DNA from: Burkholderiaceae bacterium
Lineage (GTDB): Bacteria; Pseudomonadota; Gammaproteobacteria; Burkholderiales; Burkholderiaceae_C
NCBI GenBank assembly: GCA_031253795.1
Contig: JAIRVR010000077.1
Location: 1-38,654, forward strand
Length of the DNA stretch: 38,654 nt
Direction: 5' to 3'
Part shown: one piece after another, positions 34,310 through 38,654 of the stretch
Layout: each line of letters opens with the position of its first letter
Position numbering within the stretch: the first letter of the stretch is position 1
Made by a program: the position numbers and the translations under genes
Notes under the pieces: generated by a model
Databases searched by the model: none
Told to the model about the DNA's origin: nothing
The model's input: only the letters and a program-made list of their open reading frames with translations

Positions 34310-35650
34310 ATGAGCGCCCCGCTGCCGCCGCTGCCATCCCCCGCGGGCGGCTTGCCCGTGCCCGCCACGCCGGCCGTACCCGCCGCCACCGGAGGGCCCG
34401 TGGCCCCGCCTGCCGGCATGGTCCCGGCTCCGGTGGCAAGCGCACCGGCCGACAGTGCGCAGCCGGCCGCAGCCGCCGTGCGCTGGTCGCCCGCCATGCT
34501 GCAAAGCCTGCGCCTGCAGGCCTTCGAGCAATTGGTATCCCAGCTGGCGCGCCAGATCCAGGCCAGTCCCGGCGCCCCCGTGCCCCAGTGGCCGGCCGAC
34601 GGCGTGTCCGAGGCCCTGGGCCGCCTGCTCCAGGCCCTGCTGGCCCAGGTCGGCAATTCCCAGGGCCAGGCCCTGCAGCTGCTGGCGGCCCAGCCGGGTT
34701 CGGCGGCGCTGCTGCAGGCTCTGGCCACGGGCTCCACGGCGCCCGGCGTGGCGACGCCCGGCGCGGCGACGCCCGAAGCCTTTTCCCGCTCGCCCGCCCA
34801 GGGCGCACCGGGGAGCCCGGCGGGAGCGCCCGTGGCCATGCAGGCCGCTGCTGCCGGCGTTTCGCAGCCCGCTGCGGCCGCCGCCGCGCTGGCCGTGGCG
34901 GCGGCCAAGGCGGCGGGTGTGGATGCGCTGCTGGCGGCCATGGCGCCTGCCGCAGGGGCGCCTGCCGCAGGCCCGCCTGCCGCAGGTTCTCCGGCGTCGG
35001 GGCTGGCAGGCCAGGCCCTGCCGGCACTGCAGAACTGGTGGGTGCAGCAGGGCAGCCTGATCACGCCCCAGGGCGAGCGTGGCTTCACGCTCAGCCTGCA
35101 GGTGCCCCAGGCCTGGGCCCAGGCCCAGGGTGCGGCCCTGGCGCTGGCCGCCCTGGCCACGCCCGCTGCGGCCCATGCCACCCCGGCCGGTGGCCCTGCG
35201 CCTGGCCTGCTCGGCGCGCCCCTGCTTGGCGCGCCCCTGCGCCTGCCTCTGGATGCCTCGCTGCAGGCCCTGGCCTCGGGCCCCGTGGCCGTGGTGATCC
35301 AGCCCCATGGACAGGAGGCGCTGCGCACCAGTGCCCTGCTGCTGCTGGAGTTGCAGCCGCTGCGCCAGGCCGGTGGTCCGCTGGCGCCGCCCGCGGCCCT
35401 GGCCGCCCTGACGCCTGCGCTGGCCCAGGAGGTGCAGCAACTGCTGGGCCAGCGTGCCGACCCGTGGCTGCACATGGCGGCGGCCCAGGCCTCGGGCGTG
35501 CTGCCGCGTGAGCGCAGGGCTTTCGAGCACCAGTCGCATTTCTGCACCACCGAAGGCTGCCAGTACGAGGGCCGTGCGCCCTGTGCCCAGCCGTTCTGCA
35601 GCGAGATGAACCGGCTGTGGGGCGTGGCGCGCATGGAGCGCAGCCGCTGA
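34310..35650 (+). CDS. Ala/Pro-rich protein of unknown function with C-terminal Cys4 motif
   Basis: 446 residues, which I do not recognise. The first 60 are Pro/Ala-rich and likely disordered. Ala/Gln-rich helices follow, and residues about 145-235 include short tandem repeats (ATPGAATPEA, APAAGAPAAGPPAAG). The second half has a more ordered part (GFTLSLQVPQAWAQ, GPVAVVIQPHGQEALRTSALLLLELQP) faintly reminiscent of flagellar hook-length control FliK. The end has a compact motif with C412, C417, C425 and C430 (CX4CX7CX4C), which could bind zinc. There is no signal peptide. It starts 33 bases after the MetH-like gene on the same strand. The codon bias matches its neighbours, so it is probably a real gene. 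Its function is not assigned. Confidence 0.7.
   Translation: MSAPLPPLPSPAGGLPVPATPAVPAATGGPVAPPAGMVPAPVASAPADSAQPAAAAVRWSPAMLQSLRLQAFEQLVSQLARQIQASPGAPVPQWPADGVSEALGRLLQALLAQVGNSQGQALQLLAAQPGSAALLQALATGSTAPGVATPGAATPEAFSRSPAQGAPGSPAGAPVAMQAAAAGVSQPAAAAAALAVAAAKAAGVDALLAAMAPAAGAPAAGPPAAGSPASGLAGQALPALQNWWVQQGSLITPQGERGFTLSLQVPQAWAQAQGAALALAALATPAAAHATPAGGPAPGLLGAPLLGAPLRLPLDASLQALASGPVAVVIQPHGQEALRTSALLLLELQPLRQAGGPLAPPAALAALTPALAQEVQQLLGQRADPWLHMAAAQASGVLPRERRAFEHQSHFCTTEGCQYEGRAPCAQPFCSEMNRLWGVARMERSR
34746..34775 (+). repeat. 15-bp tandem duplication within the Ala/Pro-rich gene
   Basis: Two 15-bp units (GCGTGGCGACGCCCG and GCGCGGCGACGCCCG) lie in tandem with one difference, adding five codons in frame. 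Confidence 0.7.
34943..34987 (+). repeat. Three 15-bp tandem repeats within the Ala/Pro-rich gene
   Basis: The units are GCGCCTGCCGCAGGG, GCGCCTGCCGCAGGC and CCGCCTGCCGCAGGT, giving Pro-Ala-Ala-Gly repeats. The 15-bp period preserves the frame, so copy number could vary by slippage. Confidence 0.75.
35209..35238 (+). repeat. 15-bp tandem duplication in the second half of the Ala/Pro-rich gene
   Basis: CTGCTCGGCGCGCCC is followed directly by CTGCTTGGCGCGCCC, one base different, encoding a doubled LLGAP. It is the third in-frame 15-bp duplication in the gene. Confidence 0.7.
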
Positions 35651-35985
35651 GGCGGTCCCGCCGGGAAGGTCCGGCCGGGAAGGTCTGGCCGCAGGAGCCT
35701 GATGGTTCCCCGAAAAGCTGACCGGGCCTGACGGCGGCGTGGATTCAGCGCGCCCCAGCTTCCATAATGCGCCCTGTTGCCCGCCCCATGCGCGGGTGGC
35801 CTCATCGGTCGGGATGTGCGGCGATCATGCCGCGATCTATGTCCTGACTGCATTCAAGTCGCCTCGGTCCACGGGCTGCGGCGCACCTCCCATGCCGCCG
35901 CCAGGCGGTGCTTTCCGCGGCCGTCGCAAGCACTCCGGTGCCTGGCGGATCCATGCCATCCCTTAACGATAGGAACCCATTCAGG
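35651..35985 (+). promoter_or_regulatory. Non-coding region before the porin gene
   Basis: No convincing gene lies in these 335 bases. Visible elements are a direct repeat CCGGGAAGGTC at 35661 and 35675, a -10-like CATAAT at 35763-35768 without a clear -35, and a small palindrome GCGGC-GATCAT-GCCGC at 35818-35833. The long leader suggests post-transcriptional or multi-promoter control of the porin, as is common for porin genes. The assignments are tentative. Confidence 0.35.
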
Positions 35986-36969
35986 ATGCGTTGTACCCCT
36001 TGCCTGACTCTCGCTTGTCTCACGGCCTGCGCCGCGCTGCCCGCAGCCGCCCAGTCCAATGTCACCCTCAGCGGCTATCTGGACGCCGGCGTGTTCCGCG
36101 ATTACGACAAGACCAGCAAGCTGGGCACGATTCAGCGCAGCAACCTGGCCCTGGCGGGCTTCGAGGACCTGGGCGGAGGGCTCAAGGCCACGTTCCGCCT
36201 GAGCACGCGTTTCGACCTGGACACGGGGCTGACCGAGGACTATCCCAGGAAGCCCTTCTGGCATGACGAATCCACCGTGGGCCTGCAGGGCGGCTGGGGC
36301 CACCTGCGCATGGGCCGCGCGCTCAGCGCCATGTGGAGCCAGGAATGGCAGTTCGACCCCTGGGGCAACTTCAACCGCATCGCCTCGCCGGCCTGGCACA
36401 TGGCGCATTACCTGACACCCACCGACCGCGTCAGCAACAACGGATCGCCCGAGTACGGCCGCATGGCCAACGGCGTGTTCTACGACTCGCCCAAGTTCGG
36501 CGGTTTTTCCGTGCACCTGAGCGCCTCGCCCGAGCGCACCCAGGCCCCGGGGCGCCAGGGGCGCGCGCGCTCGGTGTCGGTCAACTACGACCAGGGGGCG
36601 ATCGCGGCCATGCTGGCGCACGAGCGCAACGGCAGCGGCGACAGCGATCTGTACATGGGAGGAAAGTACCGCATCGGCACGGCGGCCCTGATGCTGGCCT
36701 ACGACCGCAGCAAGTCGGGCACGCCCGGCACCGGCCCCGACAAGTCGCGCATGGTCTCGCTGGGCGCCACCTACGGCATCGGCGCCACCACGCTCAAGGC
36801 CAGCTACGCGCGCCAGCGTCTGGACCGCGACACCAACAACATGCTGTCGCTGGGCGCCGAGTACATGCTGTCCAAGCGCACCATGCTCTACACCAGCCTG
36901 GGCCACCAGCGCTACGAGCACCAGAGTTCGCGCACGGCCTTCGGCGTGGGCATGGCCCACTCGTTCTGA
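35986..36969 (+). CDS. Gram-negative general porin (betaproteobacterial OmpC-like trimeric type)
   Basis: 327 residues from the ATG at 35986, with AGGA upstream; earlier in-frame ATGs at 35908 and 35953 only add non-signal residues. The signal peptide ends LPAAAQ-SNVTLSGYLDAGV, the standard mature start of betaproteobacterial porins. Repeated strands follow with SNLALAGFEDLGGGLKATFRLSTRFDLDTG, VGLQGGWGHLRMGR, FYDSPKFGGFSVHLSAS and LGATYGIGATTLKASYARQ. The C-terminus ends in Phe (GMAHSF), the outer-membrane insertion signal. It forms a diffusion pore for small solutes. It is convergent with a CoA-transferase gene, only six bases apart. Its solute preference is unknown. Confidence 0.92.
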   Translation: MRCTPCLTLACLTACAALPAAAQSNVTLSGYLDAGVFRDYDKTSKLGTIQRSNLALAGFEDLGGGLKATFRLSTRFDLDTGLTEDYPRKPFWHDESTVGLQGGWGHLRMGRALSAMWSQEWQFDPWGNFNRIASPAWHMAHYLTPTDRVSNNGSPEYGRMANGVFYDSPKFGGFSVHLSASPERTQAPGRQGRARSVSVNYDQGAIAAMLAHERNGSGDSDLYMGGKYRIGTAALMLAYDRSKSGTPGTGPDKSRMVSLGATYGIGATTLKASYARQRLDRDTNNMLSLGAEYMLSKRTMLYTSLGHQRYEHQSSRTAFGVGMAHSF

Positions 36970-36975
36970 CAGGGC

Positions 36976-38262
36976 TCAGAGCACGCCCTGGCTGCGCAGC
37001 GCCTGCAGCTGCGCAGCCGACAGGCCCAGGCGCTGGCCCAGCACCTCGTCCGTGTGCTGGCCCAGGGCCGGTGGCGCGTGGCGCAGTGTGGCGGGGGTAT
37101 CGGACAGGCGCAGCGGGCTGGCCGTTGTCACCACGCGGTTGATGGTCTGGCCCGGCGGAGGCTGGGCACCCGGATAGCGCTCCTGCTCCACGCGCAGGCC
37201 GCGCGCGCGAACCTGGGCGTCGTCGAAGGCCTGGCCGATGTCGTTGATGGGGCCGCAGGGCACGGCCTTGTCCTCCAGCAGCGCAATCCATTCGGCCGTG
37301 GGCCGGCGGCGCGTCAGCTCCTGCATCAGCGGGATCAGGGTGTCGCGGTGGGTAACGCGGCCGGCATTGGTGGCAAAACGCGCCTCGCCGGCCCAGGCCG
37401 TGCCCGCGGCTTCGCAAAAGCGCGCGAACTGGCCGTCGTTGCCGATGGCCAGCAGCATGCGGCCGTCGGCCGTGGGAAAGTCCTGGTAGGGCACGACGCT
37501 GGGGTGGGTGTTGCCCTGGCGTGCGGGCACCTTGCCGGTGTTCAGGTAACCCGTGCCCTGGTTGGCCAGCACGGCCATGGCCACGTCCAGCAGGGCCATG
37601 TCGATGTGCTGGCCGCGCCCCGTGCGGTGGCGTGCCTCCACGGCGGCCAGGATGGCCGTGGTGGCATACATGCCGGTGAACAGGTCGATGACGGCCACGC
37701 CCACGCGCATGGGGCCGCCGCCGGCATCGGCATCGGCGCGTCCCGTGACGCTCATCAGGCCGCTCATGGCCTGGACCAGCAGGTCATAGCCGGCGCGCGG
37801 CGCATAGGGACCGGTCTGGCCGAAGCCCGTGACCGAGCAGTAGATCAGCCGCGGGTTCAGGGCGCTGAGGCTTTCGTAGTCCAGGCCATAGCGCTTGAGC
37901 CCGCCGGTCTTGAAGTTCTCGACCACCACGTCGCTGTCGCGGGCCAGTTCGCGGATCAGCTCCTGGCCTTCGGGGGTGGCCATGTCCACGGTCACCGAGC
38001 GCTTGTTGCGGTTGCAGGCCGCGAAATAGCAGGCGTTTTCCGAGGGCTGGCCCTGGGCATCGGGGAAAAAGGGCGGCCCCCAGTGGCGGGTGTCGTCGCC
38101 TTCGCCGGGCTTTTCGATCTTGATGACGTCGGCACCCATGTCGGCCAGGTTCTGGGTGCACCAGGGGCCGGCGAGCACGCGGGAGAGGTCGAGCACGCGC
38201 AGATGGCCCAGGGCCGTTGGCGTGTCGCTGGAGGGAGAGGGGCGGGGGTCGTTCATGGCCAT
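36976..38262 (-). CDS. CaiB/BaiF family (class III) CoA transferase, second copy
   Basis: 428 residues; the ATG codons at 38262 and 38256 are both possible. Class III blocks are visible: LRVLDLSRVLAGPW, LADMGADVIKIEKPGEGDDTRHWGPPF, ACNRNKRSVTVDM, DVVVENFKTGGLKRYGLDY, TGFGQTGPYAPRAGYD. D193 in VAVIDLFTGMYA occupies the position of the catalytic Asp. The GDDTRHWGPPF stretch resembles the glutarate/succinyl-CoA-type subgroup rather than the copy at 8900, so the two copies probably act on different acids. It is divergent from a LysR gene and convergent with the porin. The exact acid is unknown. Confidence 0.92.
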   Translation of the reverse strand: MAMNDPRPSPSSDTPTALGHLRVLDLSRVLAGPWCTQNLADMGADVIKIEKPGEGDDTRHWGPPFFPDAQGQPSENACYFAACNRNKRSVTVDMATPEGQELIRELARDSDVVVENFKTGGLKRYGLDYESLSALNPRLIYCSVTGFGQTGPYAPRAGYDLLVQAMSGLMSVTGRADADAGGGPMRVGVAVIDLFTGMYATTAILAAVEARHRTGRGQHIDMALLDVAMAVLANQGTGYLNTGKVPARQGNTHPSVVPYQDFPTADGRMLLAIGNDGQFARFCEAAGTAWAGEARFATNAGRVTHRDTLIPLMQELTRRRPTAEWIALLEDKAVPCGPINDIGQAFDDAQVRARGLRVEQERYPGAQPPPGQTINRVVTTASPLRLSDTPATLRHAPPALGQHTDEVLGQRLGLSAAQLQALRSQGVL

Positions 38263-38339
38263 GCCATCCTAAGCCGTGCCCGTGGGCCCCAGGCTTCGCA
38301 TTTGTGGAAGCGGGAGTTCGGGCGGGGCGGTCCGCATGC

Positions 38340-38353
38340 ACGTGTTAGCACGT
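38340..38353. promoter_or_regulatory. Inverted repeat in the CoA-transferase/LysR intergenic region
   Basis: ACGTG (38340-38344) and CACGT (38349-38353) are perfect inverted arms around TTAG, in the 138-bp space between divergent genes. This is a candidate LysR-type operator. It is short and could be fortuitous. Confidence 0.35.
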
Positions 38354-38387
38354 ATGCCGCGCGCGCTCCACGGGGCGCCCGGCTTTC

Positions 38388-38393
38388 TACAAT
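38388..38393 (+). promoter_or_regulatory. -10 element directly before the LysR gene
   Basis: TACAAT is followed by GCCGGCC and then the ATG at 38401, with no Shine-Dalgarno. This mirrors the arrangement before the MetH-like gene and suggests a leaderless or near-leaderless transcript. Confidence 0.5.
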
Positions 38394-38400
38394 GCCGGCC

Positions 38401-38654
38401 ATGGCCATGCATTTCGATCTTGTGGATCTGCGCCTGATGGTGCACATCGCCGACGCCAACAGCATGACGCGTGGCGCCGAGCTTTCCTTCATCTCGCTTC
38501 CCGCGGCCAGTACGCGCATCAAGAACCTGGAAGAAAGCATAGGCACCAAGCTGCTGTACCGCACCAGCCAGGGCGTGACGCTGACGCCGCCGGGCCAGGC
38601 CTTCGTCACCCATGCGCGCATGGTGCTGGGCCAGATCGAGCACCTGCGCGGCGA
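38401..38654 (+). CDS. LysR-family transcriptional regulator, 3' end outside window
   Basis: Open from the ATG at 38401 to the window end (84 full codons). The sequence is a LysR winged helix-turn-helix: FDLVDLRLMVHIADANSM, then TRGAELSFISLPAASTRIKNLEE (recognition helix), then GTKLLYRTSQGVTLTPPGQAF and the linker helix MVLGQIEHLRG. The effector domain is missing because the window ends. An ATG at 38407 is an alternative start. It is divergent from the CoA transferase and probably regulates it. Confidence 0.9.
   Translation, partial: MAMHFDLVDLRLMVHIADANSMTRGAELSFISLPAASTRIKNLEESIGTKLLYRTSQGVTLTPPGQAFVTHARMVLGQIEHLRG

Noticed and set aside
35739..35966. Short open frames of about 75 codons before the porin
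   Set aside because: No ribosome-binding site, no codon bias like the neighbours and no recognisable pattern; treated as non-coding.
1..38654. tRNA/rRNA genes, CRISPR arrays, insertion sequences or prophage genes
   Set aside because: I looked for tRNA cloverleaf ends, regularly spaced repeats, transposase or integrase motifs and terminal inverted repeats, and saw none; the gene content and base composition are uniform.

Overview
The window is a GC-rich (high-60s % G+C by eye) chromosomal segment with strong third-position G/C bias. Its intergenic style and gene content fit a betaproteobacterium of the family Comamonadaceae, most like Delftia or Comamonas: CaiB-type CoA transferases paired with LysR regulators, a Gram-negative general porin, a GC-rich dispersed intergenic repeat, and a complete hut locus. 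The genus is an inference from remembered families, not a database result. I see no tRNA, rRNA, CRISPR, insertion sequence or prophage.

Left part (1-11138). A truncated class III aminotransferase (minus strand) and a small exported protein are followed by a near-consensus Fur box. The box controls a likely three-gene iron/heme operon: a heme/hemoglobin-type TonB-dependent receptor, an EF-hand lipoprotein and an exported DUF4198 protein. A bidirectional terminator separates this operon from convergent recQ. Next comes a minus-strand pair, a CaiB-type CoA transferase and an acyl-CoA dehydrogenase, divergent from a LysR regulator with a clear palindrome in the shared promoter region.

Central part (11139-25210). 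This is a histidine-utilisation (hut) superlocus. A nitrate/taurine-type ABC transporter (binding protein, permease, ATPase) precedes hutC, hutH, hutU, hutD, hutI, a GlcD-type FAD-linked oxidase, a HisC-like aminotransferase, hutF and hutG. The presence of hutF plus hutG means the five-step route: histidine, urocanate, imidazolone propionate, formiminoglutamate, formylglutamate, then glutamate plus formate. TGTA-N2-TACA-like HutC sites lie before the transporter and before hutH. The oxidase and aminotransferase are chained to hutF by ATGA overlaps. I propose that they feed imidazolyl-lactate, via imidazolylpyruvate, into histidine; this is the most interesting hypothesis in the window.

Right part (25228-38654). 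soxR (minus strand) sits beside a 24-bp palindrome made of SoxR half-sites. On the plus strand follow an unrecognised 135-residue protein, an AraC regulator and a complete tripartite RND efflux pump (adaptor lipoprotein, inner-membrane pump, outer-membrane lipoprotein channel). This looks like a redox-stress-responsive efflux locus. Then come a stand-alone homocysteine-methyltransferase half of MetH, an Ala/Pro-rich protein with a C-terminal four-cysteine motif, a porin, a second CaiB-type CoA transferase (minus strand) and the start of a divergent LysR gene.
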